NCBI GenBank assembly: GCA_963578105.1
Contig: CAUZBP010000002.1
Location: forward strand, 1-64,000
DNA: 64,000 nucleotides
Source of the DNA: GCA-2718815 sp963578105
Lineage (GTDB): Bacteria > Planctomycetota > Planctomycetia > Pirellulales > Pirellulaceae
Direction of reading: 5' to 3'
Position 1 is the stretch's first letter, and every line of letters starts with the position of its first letter. The translations under genes and the position numbers were made by a program. This document shows positions 18,285 through 26,960 of the stretch, in pieces. The notes under the pieces were generated by a model. It searched no databases, was not told the origin of the DNA, and saw nothing but the letters and a program-made list of their open reading frames with translations.

Positions 18285-18966
18285 GGTAGTTAATCCCAAG
18301 GGTTTCGACGATTCAACAAGCTTTCTCATTATCGGATATCCGAGCAGCCAACGCAACGTTGTCTCCGGAGATTTTACATCTGTTCTCAAGGGGTTTGAGG
18401 CTCAATTCATTATTCAAATTAGGTGCATTTGTGGCTTAACCTGAATTTTTCGATTGTACAACGAAATAAACAAGTTGTTTATTTCGTCGAGCAACATAAG
18501 TTTTTTCTGCGCAAGGATTTGCGTGCATTTGTCTTGGCGCGGGGTCGGGAAGTCGGTCAGTATTTTTTGAAGCCGGTTCGATTGGCAGTCCGACTCTGGC
18601 CGGCGCGGTGCTGCCTGGAAAGTTTTTCAACATGCAACGGAGTTGAACCAAGGACGGATGATCCGTGCTCCAACGGGTGACCGACAGAAGCGGACATACC
18701 GACACGATGCAGATGCGGGTTGACGATGGAACCACAATGAACTTGGTTCAGTTTTCCGATGACCAACCAGGTTCCGATGTGTGAATTTCCGCTCCGACCT
18801 GCCGGAGTGTACGCTCGATCAAAAAGTTTCGCACCACCATATACCCGTCGGCGTGGAATGCTTGGACGATCTGGTTTGGCGAAGGTGTCATTCAGATTTT
18901 CGGCAAAAGAACGGCGGCGCGTCCGTGGAAGACTGGTGGCGAGTACCAAACCGGTTGCTCGCTGTT
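18285..18966. other. gene-poor stretch with palindrome
   Basis: These 682 bp separate the DUF1501 gene from the FNR-type reductase gene. They contain the palindrome at 18461 and one arguable minus-strand frame (18557-18970). I see no recognisable domain on either strand. Confidence 0.45.
18461..18487. promoter_or_regulatory. perfect 27-bp palindrome (candidate operator)
   Basis: ACGAAATAAACAA (18461-18473), a central G, then TTGTTTATTTCGT (18475-18487) are exact inverted repeats of 13 bp. The one-base centre makes an RNA hairpin unlikely and fits binding by a dimeric protein. It lies about 175 bp before the DUF1501 start at 18284, in a gene-poor stretch. The element is AT-rich in an otherwise GC-richer region. 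Confidence 0.55.
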
Positions 18967-18970
18967 TCAT
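18557..18970 (-). CDS. doubtful 137-residue frame coupled to reductase stop
   Basis: The ATG (18968-18970) overlaps the reductase stop in an ATGA arrangement, which is typical of coupled genes. The product is rich in Arg, Ser and His, with no recognised domain, signal or membrane segment, and looks more like a chance frame than a folded protein. I list it only because of the coupling geometry. Confidence 0.22.
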   Translation of the reverse strand: MKQRATGLVLATSLPRTRRRSFAENLNDTFAKPDRPSIPRRRVYGGAKLFDRAYTPAGRSGNSHIGTWLVIGKLNQVHCGSIVNPHLHRVGMSASVGHPLEHGSSVLGSTPLHVEKLSRQHRAGQSRTANRTGFKKY

Positions 18971-19851
18971 TCTCGGACACGGATAGGATCACGATGGATT
19001 TGGTTGCTGTTGACTCCCTTGGCGTCCAACACTTTACGGGTGAACCGAATCATGATCGGTGGTCCGGCCAGGTAGACGTCGGCATCGAGCGATTCGTTAA
19101 AGTATTTGTCTAATACGACGTTGATGTATCCCGTGGCTCCCTGCCAATCGTCTCCGTCTTGTGGATCGGAAAGGGCCGGGATGTAATGAAAGTTTTTCTT
19201 TGTTTTCACCCACTGGTTGAATTGTTCGTGCAACAATAAATCTCTTCGGCTGCGAACTCCCAGGAAGAAATAGATTTCTCTTTTTCGATTGATTTCCTGT
19301 TCGAACCAATAAGTAAGCAAACCGACGAAAGGTGAGGCGCCAACGCCTCCAGCCACCACGACAATCGGTCGCTCGGTCTGCTCGTCACTCTCTGTGTAGA
19401 GGTTGCCACTGGGATCACTCAGTTCGACCGTGTCGCCCACGTCCAGGTGCTGGTGGATGTAGGTCGATACGATGCCCGGAGGGACATTTTTGTCAGGCGG
19501 AGCGGGGTAATGCTTGACAATGAGATCGAATTGGGACCGGTTGCTGGGACTGGAGGCGCAGGAATATGGTCGAGAGGTATGCTTGCGGCCGTCCGGGTAT
19601 TTGGCTTGGAATTCAGCGATGTACTTGTCCGGGGCCTTCACAAAGACATGTTGTCCGGGAGTAAAGGTGAAGGTCGTTGGATCCTGCGGCTTGAGCGTGA
19701 TCCTTTTGACGTTGTGAGTCAAATTTTCAATGCCGACAACTTGGATCCGATGAGGAAACTCGCGGGCCGCGAGCCTGGAAAAGGCGCCACCCAGCAGAGT
19801 GAGTCCAACCGCCACGAACCAAAATGTTTTGTGAGTTTTGTTAAAACCCAT
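18967..19851 (-). CDS. membrane-anchored FAD/NAD(P) oxidoreductase (FNR-like)
   Basis: The 294-residue protein starts with one hydrophobic segment (TFWFVAVGLTLLGGAFS, residues 9-25), probably a membrane anchor. It continues with a flavin-binding barrel carrying RPYSCASSP and a nucleotide-binding domain with GGVGASPFVGLL and DVYLAGPPIMI. No 2Fe-2S cysteine cluster or globin domain is seen. This is the ferredoxin-NADP reductase/flavohemoprotein-reductase fold, which moves electrons between NAD(P)H and a carrier. It is the last clear gene of the minus-strand run that begins at 26563. The electron partner is unknown. Confidence 0.86.
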   Translation of the reverse strand: MGFNKTHKTFWFVAVGLTLLGGAFSRLAAREFPHRIQVVGIENLTHNVKRITLKPQDPTTFTFTPGQHVFVKAPDKYIAEFQAKYPDGRKHTSRPYSCASSPSNRSQFDLIVKHYPAPPDKNVPPGIVSTYIHQHLDVGDTVELSDPSGNLYTESDEQTERPIVVVAGGVGASPFVGLLTYWFEQEINRKREIYFFLGVRSRRDLLLHEQFNQWVKTKKNFHYIPALSDPQDGDDWQGATGYINVVLDKYFNESLDADVYLAGPPIMIRFTRKVLDAKGVNSNQIHRDPIRVRE

Positions 19852-19982
19852 GAAGATTTCCTTTTTGTGTAACTTTCCAAAACATGCGAGGTTTCCAATG
19901 AACCGAACACCGCACTATCAAAGTAATGAAGGATTTCAAGATCCGGTTGTCTGTTAATCGGACTTCTGATTCTGCGTCGTTT

Positions 19983-21210
19983 TTATGACTTTTTGCCTGC
20001 AGCCTGTTTGTCCGTCTGCGGGTTGCCACTCGCATCCCCTCCCAGCCAGCGATAGCGGCGGGAAAAAGTGCCAGCGACCGGTCTTCGAGCGGCAATTTGA
20101 TCGGAACGCTTCCCAACTGAGCGGAACGTTTACAGGCGATGGCAATTTCCAGAGCGTGTCGCTGAGTTTCGCCCGTGATCCGTGGCGTCGTTCCTTTCAC
20201 GACCGAGTCAATAAGGTCGGTGACGGGTGCCAGCACGGTGTAACGTCCTCCGCCTTCCATACCCAGGCTGACTAAAAGCGGTTCCATTTTCTTTCCTACT
20301 TCGGTCCAGGGCCAGGGGGCGTACCCCGGATGAATCTCTCTGCGGGACTTATCCGGGTAGAATCCGTGGAAAACCTGGGTCATGGGGGAGCCATGGCGAT
20401 CCCAACGTAGCAGGGAATTGTCGCTCCAGATTTCGACACCGCGGTGCGGCGCTTCGCTTTGACTGCCAAACACAGTGCATTCCAATCCGGAATTCAAATG
20501 CAGATGGGCATTGATACTCAGTCCTTCGTCCGTCGCCCGTCGGCCAGTTTCTCAGGGGGTGTTCCCCAGGCTACCACTTCATCCACTTCGGCCCGGGAGA
20601 AATGTTGCAGGACGAGCAACTTGGCTGCTCCGCCCGAACAGATTTCGCCTTGAAACGCATGCACGGCGGCTCCCACGGGCCGGCCCCATTCCCGGCTCGC
20701 CCACAACCTGCCTGCCTGTTCGACTTCCCACTGAGCACGCTCCATCACACCACCGGCCAGTACAGCGCCATGACGGCTGCAGGTTTCGATCATTTCGTCG
20801 GCGTCAGAAAGTCGGGCTGCGAAGGGCCGATCCGTTTGAATTCCTTTGACTCCTGCCTCGGCACAGGCAATGACCGCGTCCTTCATGTATTTCGAAGGCG
20901 TGACGATGCAGGCCAGGTCCGGGACCCTGTGTTGCAACAGCTGCTCCGCATCGCGAAAGACCTGCCTGACTCCGAATCGCCTGCTGACAACCGCGCGTCG
21001 GGCCGGGTTCCATTCGGCGATGGCCACCAGTTCCGTTTCGGGGAGAGCTTGAAAGACTTCTCCGTAAAGTTGGCCCAAGCGACCGCATCCGATGATGGCC
21101 ACACTCAGCGTTTGGTGCGCAGGAGAGGCGAAAATCTTTTGGCCGGCCGAGACAGCACCGGCAGCGATCAGAGAATGTTGCAGAAACCGCCTCCTGTTTT
21201 TGTTTGACAT
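19983..21210 (-). pseudogene. Gfo/Idh/MocA oxidoreductase, frameshifted
   Basis: The N-terminal 230 residues run from ATG 21208-21210, with a Tat-like signal (NRRRFLQHSLIAAG) and the Rossmann motif IIGCGRLGQLYG, to a stop at 20518-20520. The homology continues in the next frame from about 20535 with LSINAHLHLNSG and then GYAPWPWTE, so one indel near 20520-20535 breaks the gene. The second frame stays open to 19841. A more family-like end (GNPQTDKQAAGKKS then TAA at 19983) needs a further shift. The canonical EKP is replaced by QTDRPF, which would remove the catalytic lysine. It may be a decayed gene or a sequence error. Confidence 0.72.
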
Positions 21211-21271
21211 GGCGAACTTTTTTGGGGTCCTGTTTTTCCGTTTTGATGAGCGTCGAAGTTCAGCGTGACGG

Positions 21272-22942
21272 TTAGACCGTTCTGACGACGTAAGGGCCCA
21301 CATCAGGATCCTGGCCGCGCGCAAAGTTTTTTCCGGCAAGGTATTTGATGTCGAATTCGACGTCGCGGAGTGCCAGCGGGGGTATGATATCTGCGTCACG
21401 GTGCCTCAGCGTAACCTCCACACGGTTCTCTCCTTGCACGGGCCAATTGGCCGAATCGAGACGAAAGATGAACCAGTACCCGAATACCCGGTAGCGAGGA
21501 GCGCGCATCCGGTAGACGCGATTGATTTTTCGGAGTTGGGAATCGGGTAGGAGTTTCCCGTTCAAACGGAATTCCACACGATCGGTTTCGGTGCAACCCG
21601 CCAACCGGAATCGTAGCATCACCTCGTGAACGCGCCCTACCTTGTCCCAGCGAGCAAGATCGTCCTGAATTGGAAGGTTGACTTCGACAGTCTCGTTTAC
21701 CTTCATTTCGATGGGCAATGGCATCTCGATCTGGGGTCGCGTCTTGGTCGGTATAAAATAGGTTTTGTCCTTGTAGGCCATGACAGTCGGACTTCCAACC
21801 TCGCGTAACTGCTCATAAAAAGAAGATTCGTACGGCCAGATCGTAAACCACTGGTCAAGGTATAGCCCGTCGATTCCCTGAGCCCAGTAGTTACACGCGG
21901 TCCCGCGCACGGACTCGATCGTGGCATTGTCCAGTCGATCCGTGTTGACCCTCGTCTTCAGCGCGGCGTGAATTCGACAGTCCGAGTTTTTAGCGGCCTC
22001 CACGAGTGGCCGGAAATCGGCAACCGGGTCCATCTGGTAGGCGTAGGTTTCTGCGGCCAGGACGTCCACGATTCCCCGGCGAATCCACTCCCGCACGTCC
22101 ATCCCCAGGGAGTACGCCTGATCGATGTCCGTTGGAATGCGTATGACCAGTTCTCGTTCGGGGTCACTGGTTTTCAGTGCCTCATAGACCCGTTGGATCC
22201 AGGCCGTCATGATGTCACGGCCTGCCGCGACCTCTCGCGGGTGAAAGAATGCCACGGCATTGCTGTGATAATTCAGTTGGAGTTCGAACCCGTCGATCGG
22301 ATAGTTTTTGAACACCTCCTCGATGAGTGCAAAACGTTCGTTGCGAACTTCCTCGTGTTTGAAGTCCAGGTTGGTTGCGCCTTCGAAGTTTTCCAGATCT
22401 CCACGGGCACCAATTTCCAGATGCATGTTGTCCCAGCGATACGCCGAACTGCGCACGTCGTCTTCGCGCGTTTCGGCTCTTCGTCCCTGATTCACCAGCA
22501 ATGCAGGGTAGATCAAGATCCCCAGTTCTCTGGCCCGTTCACAGACGATTCTCAGCGGGTCTTGCCCCGAGTCGATCATCATCCTGACGTTCTGTCCGGC
22601 GCGACGAAAAACAGTGTGATTCCAGCGATCCACCGGGTCCCCCCAGACTTCTCCGACCTGGGTGTCGTGAAACACGGTCCGTCCGTCTCCCAGGCCAAAC
22701 ATCAGGGCCTCAACGGAGGTTCCGGCCACTTCGTCGACTGCCGATTCGAACTCTTCCTTCTCCATCGGAGGTTCATACATGTAGGCCGCCGGGTGGCGAC
22801 TGTCATTGAAGAACATGATCCGGGGCTTTTTGCGCGCCGGGCGGTTTGCAGGGGTGGAGGATTCAGCCGCGTAGGCGGTCGGAACAGCACTGGTGATGGC
22901 CCCTGCAGCCAGAGCCGTTTCCATGAATTCGCGTCGTTTCAT
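21272..22942 (-). CDS. secreted TIM-barrel glycoside-hydrolase-like protein, copy A
   Basis: The 556-residue protein has a Tat-like leader (MKRREFMETALAAGAITSA). It resembles the family-10-glycosyl-hydrolase-like (GHL) proteins of planctomycetes: IMFFNDSRHPAAY near the start, GFELQLNYHS in the middle, RIPTDIDQAYSLG, AETYAYQMDP and YWAQGIDGLYLDQWF, followed by a beta-rich C-terminal domain. Acidic residues at barrel-strand ends are present, but I cannot name the catalytic pair. It shares this order with the protein at 23110, so they are paralogs about 170 bp apart. Its own start lies 61 bp upstream of the frameshifted MocA gene. An extracytoplasmic polysaccharide role is an inference. Confidence 0.75.
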   Translation of the reverse strand: MKRREFMETALAAGAITSAVPTAYAAESSTPANRPARKKPRIMFFNDSRHPAAYMYEPPMEKEEFESAVDEVAGTSVEALMFGLGDGRTVFHDTQVGEVWGDPVDRWNHTVFRRAGQNVRMMIDSGQDPLRIVCERARELGILIYPALLVNQGRRAETREDDVRSSAYRWDNMHLEIGARGDLENFEGATNLDFKHEEVRNERFALIEEVFKNYPIDGFELQLNYHSNAVAFFHPREVAAGRDIMTAWIQRVYEALKTSDPERELVIRIPTDIDQAYSLGMDVREWIRRGIVDVLAAETYAYQMDPVADFRPLVEAAKNSDCRIHAALKTRVNTDRLDNATIESVRGTACNYWAQGIDGLYLDQWFTIWPYESSFYEQLREVGSPTVMAYKDKTYFIPTKTRPQIEMPLPIEMKVNETVEVNLPIQDDLARWDKVGRVHEVMLRFRLAGCTETDRVEFRLNGKLLPDSQLRKINRVYRMRAPRYRVFGYWFIFRLDSANWPVQGENRVEVTLRHRDADIIPPLALRDVEFDIKYLAGKNFARGQDPDVGPYVVRTV

Positions 22943-23109
22943 CGGAGTTATCCTTTCAATGCTGATGTTATTTGATTCGGGTGTGTCAGCCGAGGGATTT
23001 CAGGTCATTGTTTCTGTACGGGTGAGAACGGTGCAACCAAAATCACCCACAAGTCGCCTAGGTACCATGGTGGGTGGTTCGCAGGGTTTTGTACATGAGA
23101 AACCGTGGA

Positions 23110-24684
23110 TTAGGTTTCTGTCTCGTAGTCGATCCAGATACTCATGTCGGCTAAAGTCAGGGGTGCCGCCACTTGACGGTTTCGTGCCCGAAGGATGAAT
23201 TCCAGCTGGTTCGGTCCCGTTTTTAGCAATGGTGCGTTGAACGGAACGTGAAACCAGTCTTCTTTGGAAAAAAGCGTTGGTCTGTATTCGGTCTTGCCCT
23301 GCTCCAGGGAAAGCACCACGCCGTTGAGCTTGATCTGCAGGTCGTCATCTTCCAGGACATCTTCAAAACGCGTGACAAGTTTGCAACGCGCAAAATGTCC
23401 CGCGGTTGCGGCGGCTTGGACATCATCACCGATGTGAAATTTGATTGCCGCTGTTCCTTCCGATCCGACAGGTCGGATTTCCAATGGAAGTTGAGCTTTG
23501 GGGTGGGAGTGAGTCCACATGGAACCGATTTGTTTGTCAATCACGTACTGCTTGTTTCGGTAATTCAATAAGCTTGGATCACCAATCTCGACCAGTGATT
23601 TGCGCCACGTGTCCCTGTTCCGAAGTGGTGCGTACCAGTTGAACAGGTAAATTCCGTGGACGCCTTGTTTCCAGTAGTTCAACGCCGTCGCACGGGTTTG
23701 TTCGGGCGGATGATAGAGACCTATCTGGCCGAGTAAAGTCAAAGGTTTCCCCCGGGTCGCTTCCGCGTATTCACTCATCGACAAGTCAAGCTCGTGTCCC
23801 CGTGGCGTGCCGGCTGTCACGACATCCGCCAGCCCTTCTTCTATCCAGGCCGGGGCATCAAGACCAAGCTTGTGGGCTAGTTCGACCGTGAACGGAACCC
23901 GCACGGCCAGTCGGATCGGTTTGCCTCGACTTTCTCCGACCTCGTCCAGCAGGGCGCGCACGCGTTGGACCAGGCCCGTGATCAGGTGACGATGTCCAAA
24001 GGCTTCGTCCGGTTTAAAAAAAGCCGGGTGGCGCAGGAAATCCAACTCGATCCCGTCTACGTCATAGGCATGCACCACTTCCTCAATTACTTGAAACTTG
24101 TTCTGACGCGACTCCGGGTAAGAAAAATCAAACCCTGTGGCAAATGCCGGGTGGACCGATTCACCGAGCAGCAACTCCGGGTGAGCTTTTTTGAACTGGC
24201 TGTATTGATCGCGGGAATTCCATCCCCCGGGACTGTCATGGCAGTCATTCATCCGAAACGAAGCGAAGAAGTGGATGCCAATCTCCCTCGCTCGATCCGC
24301 CATGGCCTGGATATAATCCCGGCGATCGTTCAGCACGCTCTGCAGGCCCTTGTGGAGGCGGTACTCCGAGGCATTATCAAACTGCTTGACGTGCTGACCG
24401 AACATCTCTCCGGTCTTCGTGTCGAAAAGATAAATGTCGCTATGTCCGACACTCCAGAACAAAGCGTCGACTTGAGTCCCGATAAAACAGTCAACGCCCT
24501 TTTTGAGAAGATCATCCAGTCCAGAAGAATGTTGTAACGTGTGACCGTCGTCGTTGTAGGCGATACGATAGTTGCATGGGGGCCGTTGAGTTCGGGTATA
24601 GCGGGACGCCAAAGCAGTTCGTCCGGCTGCCAGGGCAGCGACTGAATGGGCCACAGACTGAGTGACGAACTGCCTCCGGTCCAT
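23110..24684 (-). CDS. secreted TIM-barrel glycoside-hydrolase-like protein, copy B
   Basis: The 524-residue protein begins with a twin-arginine-like leader (MDRRQFVTQSVAHSVAALAA). It matches copy A in order: NYRIAYNDDG, a Trp/Asp-rich block, GIELDFLRHPAFFKPDE, RVPFTVELAHKLG, VTAGTPRGHELD and YWKQGVHGIYLFNWY. The C-terminal domain is beta-rich, with LEFILRARN, likely a carbohydrate-associated module. Divergence from copy A is large, so duplication was old or the genes came separately. It is upstream of copy A on the same strand. Activity is not proven. Confidence 0.75.
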   Translation of the reverse strand: MDRRQFVTQSVAHSVAALAAGRTALASRYTRTQRPPCNYRIAYNDDGHTLQHSSGLDDLLKKGVDCFIGTQVDALFWSVGHSDIYLFDTKTGEMFGQHVKQFDNASEYRLHKGLQSVLNDRRDYIQAMADRAREIGIHFFASFRMNDCHDSPGGWNSRDQYSQFKKAHPELLLGESVHPAFATGFDFSYPESRQNKFQVIEEVVHAYDVDGIELDFLRHPAFFKPDEAFGHRHLITGLVQRVRALLDEVGESRGKPIRLAVRVPFTVELAHKLGLDAPAWIEEGLADVVTAGTPRGHELDLSMSEYAEATRGKPLTLLGQIGLYHPPEQTRATALNYWKQGVHGIYLFNWYAPLRNRDTWRKSLVEIGDPSLLNYRNKQYVIDKQIGSMWTHSHPKAQLPLEIRPVGSEGTAAIKFHIGDDVQAAATAGHFARCKLVTRFEDVLEDDDLQIKLNGVVLSLEQGKTEYRPTLFSKEDWFHVPFNAPLLKTGPNQLEFILRARNRQVAAPLTLADMSIWIDYETET

Positions 24685-24877
24685 GTTCTGCTCCGAATTC
24701 AGACAGCTGGGTGGATGCCAGGATAGGCGGGAACTGGAAACGAAAGAGAAAGTCCTTCACCTCGCCTGCAGGATCAACGATTTCAGCCGAGTATCCCCGC
24801 CCCAGGTGGTAACTTCAAGCCTAAAAGGGACACGTTAATCAGGAAGTTGTCGTCGGGTTCAGATCCTGAAGGGCTTC

Positions 24878-25303
24878 TCAGGGGTTGGTGGGCGACGTGA
24901 TGACCATCACCACCATCTGCTGAGTGCCCGTGTTTTCGATACCATGTTCACACCAGGGTGGCAAGTAGATGAAATCGCCTGAAGAGACGGGTTGCGGTCC
25001 CTTGGTGAAATGCATCGTGCCGTTACCCTCGAGGATTGCATAGACTTCTTCCGGTTCGTGCGAAACAAAAGACACGGTGCCATGAGGTGGCACGTACAGC
25101 ATCGTAACGCTCATGTTGCGCGAAGCTGCCCGCGGGTTCGTGGGGTGGACCACCCGCACGGCCGGAGATTCGCAAGGTTCGAACAGGATTGGCAGACCAT
25201 CCTGTACGGTGACAACCTTCGGTTCGGGGGGGACTTCCGGCTTGGGGATTTGAGGTTCGGGCGCTTCGTGTTGGTACCCCGCATAACGTTGATATTTGGC
25301 CAC
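24878..25303 (-). CDS. cupin-domain protein
   Basis: The 141-residue single-cupin protein has a proline-rich N-terminal arm (PEPQIPKPEVPPEPK, residues 15-29) before the barrel. Cupin motif 1 reads around SHEPEEVYAILEGNG and motif 2 around DFIYLPPWCEHGIEN. The usual HXH of motif 1 is reduced to one histidine, so metal binding may be altered. It lies between the DHDPS-like gene and the two hydrolase-like genes, all on the minus strand. The function is unknown; a sugar or small-acid isomerase or binding role would fit the neighbourhood. Confidence 0.85.
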   Translation of the reverse strand: MAKYQRYAGYQHEAPEPQIPKPEVPPEPKVVTVQDGLPILFEPCESPAVRVVHPTNPRAASRNMSVTMLYVPPHGTVSFVSHEPEEVYAILEGNGTMHFTKGPQPVSSGDFIYLPPWCEHGIENTGTQQMVVMVITSPTNP

Positions 25304-25633
25304 CTTGTTCGGCTCCTATGAATTGGTTTGGGGAAATCCGGAAAGGATTCGATGAGGTTGACACCGGGTTGTGAAGTGGTAACCCGGGGTAGGGTGATTT
25401 TTGAAAATCTGTGTCGAATTCTGCCTGAAGACCGACGCGTGCGGGCCTCTGCGCGGGATGCTCACGGTGTCTATTTTAACGGGGGCAGATGCGGCACAAG
25501 GTTTTGCAGGGTGAAGGTGCCTCGGCATACGATGGACCACGCCGGTGCCTCTGCACGGGGCAACCGGTGATGACGGGGGATTGCGATGTCAAGTTCCTGG
25601 TCTTCAATTTTGAAAAAGAGACTTCCATCAGGT
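25304..25633. other. intergenic, nothing recognised
   Basis: These 330 bp separate the DHDPS-like stop from the cupin start on the minus strand. They probably hold a terminator or promoter, but I found no clear hairpin, box pair or gene. Confidence 0.45.
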
Positions 25634-26563
25634 TTAAAGTTCGAGGATTTCAGGAAACTCGCGACGGCACCAATCACGAACTTTTTCCACGTCCTGCTCC
25701 GTCGTGGACGGATAGGGTCCTCGGTTGGAAAGGCTCGTTTGTAGAAATCCTGCCAGATTTCCTTTCAGGCGGTCGTAGGCCGTATCGTGATAGGTGTCAG
25801 GAAGGAGCCCATGAATCCCCTCGCGTCCCATTTTTTCAATTTTGGAACACATGGAATCCAGGCGTTGCCAGTCTTGCGAGCGGAGCGCTTCAAACATGGC
25901 GAGGAAAAACTTCGGATTGATGTAGAAATTTGCCGAAGCGCAACCAATCGCACCATGAGGTCCCAACTCCGACCACGCGCTCTCGTCGACGAACACATTG
26001 GCGAATTCGCTGAGGGCTGCACAGCCTTCCGGGGTGTATCCGGGTGTGCCGGGCATCGACTTGACCATGATGTACTGAGGTATTCGCTCATGGATCTGGC
26101 GATGTTGTTCAATGGTCACCGCTTTCTTACTGCGCATGGTGTCGTAAATCGAAACGACCAGACCAGGGGCGGCGTCGGCCACTTGCTGGAAAAATGGTAC
26201 CACCTGCTCGTCAGCAACCGGCATCCAAAAGGGTAACGCTACTTGCACCGCATCGGCACCGAGTTCTGCAGCAATCCGCGCACGCCGCACTGCACCCAGT
26301 GTATAGGTTGAGGTGACACCCAGCGCGATCGGCGTACCCGCCTTCCGGCACTCATCGACGGCTGCCGTGCAAACGGCCTGCCATTCGTCCAGTTCCACGG
26401 CGTAGAATTCGCCCGTCGTGCCATGTGTGTAGACCCCCGGAGCTCCCGCCTGGCAGCAGGCCTGTACGTCCCGCCGGTAGGTCGATTCGTCAAAGTTTCC
26501 ATCTTCGTTCCAGGCTATTGGAACTCCGGCCCATGATCCGACAAAATTTTCTCGATCGAGCAT
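25634..26563 (-). CDS. DHDPS/N-acetylneuraminate-lyase-family aldolase
   Basis: The 309-residue class I aldolase-fold protein has the GTTGEF motif at 48-53 and the Schiff-base lysine K168 in YIMVKSMPG. Y140 in VSIYDT is the partner tyrosine (equivalent to Y133/K161 in E. coli DapA). The family includes dihydrodipicolinate synthase, N-acetylneuraminate lyase and 2-keto-3-deoxy sugar acid aldolases. Since it lies apart from lysine genes and beside sugar-acting genes, a keto-acid aldolase or sialate-lyase-like role is more likely than DapA. It is divergent from the sialidase-like gene at 26961. Confidence 0.88.
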   Translation of the reverse strand: MLDRENFVGSWAGVPIAWNEDGNFDESTYRRDVQACCQAGAPGVYTHGTTGEFYAVELDEWQAVCTAAVDECRKAGTPIALGVTSTYTLGAVRRARIAAELGADAVQVALPFWMPVADEQVVPFFQQVADAAPGLVVSIYDTMRSKKAVTIEQHRQIHERIPQYIMVKSMPGTPGYTPEGCAALSEFANVFVDESAWSELGPHGAIGCASANFYINPKFFLAMFEALRSQDWQRLDSMCSKIEKMGREGIHGLLPDTYHDTAYDRLKGNLAGFLQTSLSNRGPYPSTTEQDVEKVRDWCRREFPEILEL

Positions 26564-26960
26564 AATGGTCTACTACCGGTGATTGGTCGATGGTGACGGA
26601 TGACTGGTTGTTATCGCCGGCGATCTCCCCTCTCAGGAAGTTGCCGACGATTAACGGCACGCGACGAGAAATTTTAGACATGGCCTGCGGTGCCCGCAAG
26701 ACGTGCGCAGGAGCAGGGCCGGAAGCAAAAACGTGAGCCAATTTCCGTTGCGAGTTTGTGCAACCTGACAATCTGTTGTACCGGGGGCGGAAAAAGCGAC
26801 GGCTGCCACGTGAAGTGCACGGTGGCGACGTAGCGGTGGCCAGCAGGATTTTACGGAAGGGTAAAGCGCCTGAGATGGTTGCTTGTCGAGGTCCCGATTG
26901 GGTAAACTTGGGACCATTCGTGCAAAGTTGAGGTTTTCATTCGAAGGACCTTGTGCTGCC
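26564..26960. promoter_or_regulatory. divergent control region, lyase and sialidase-like genes
   Basis: These 397 bp lie between a minus-strand aldolase gene and a plus-strand sialidase-like gene, so both promoters should be here. I could not point to convincing -35/-10 pairs or an operator. Shared control of a lyase and a glycan hydrolase would make sense. Confidence 0.35.

Noticed and set aside
20602..21207. 201-codon plus-strand frame
   Set aside because: Antisense to the MocA N-terminal half, whose signal and Rossmann motifs are clear.
21968..22975. 335-codon open frame antisense to copy A of the hydrolase-like pair
   Set aside because: It lies within a well-supported gene, has no family likeness, and mirrors that gene's codon pattern.
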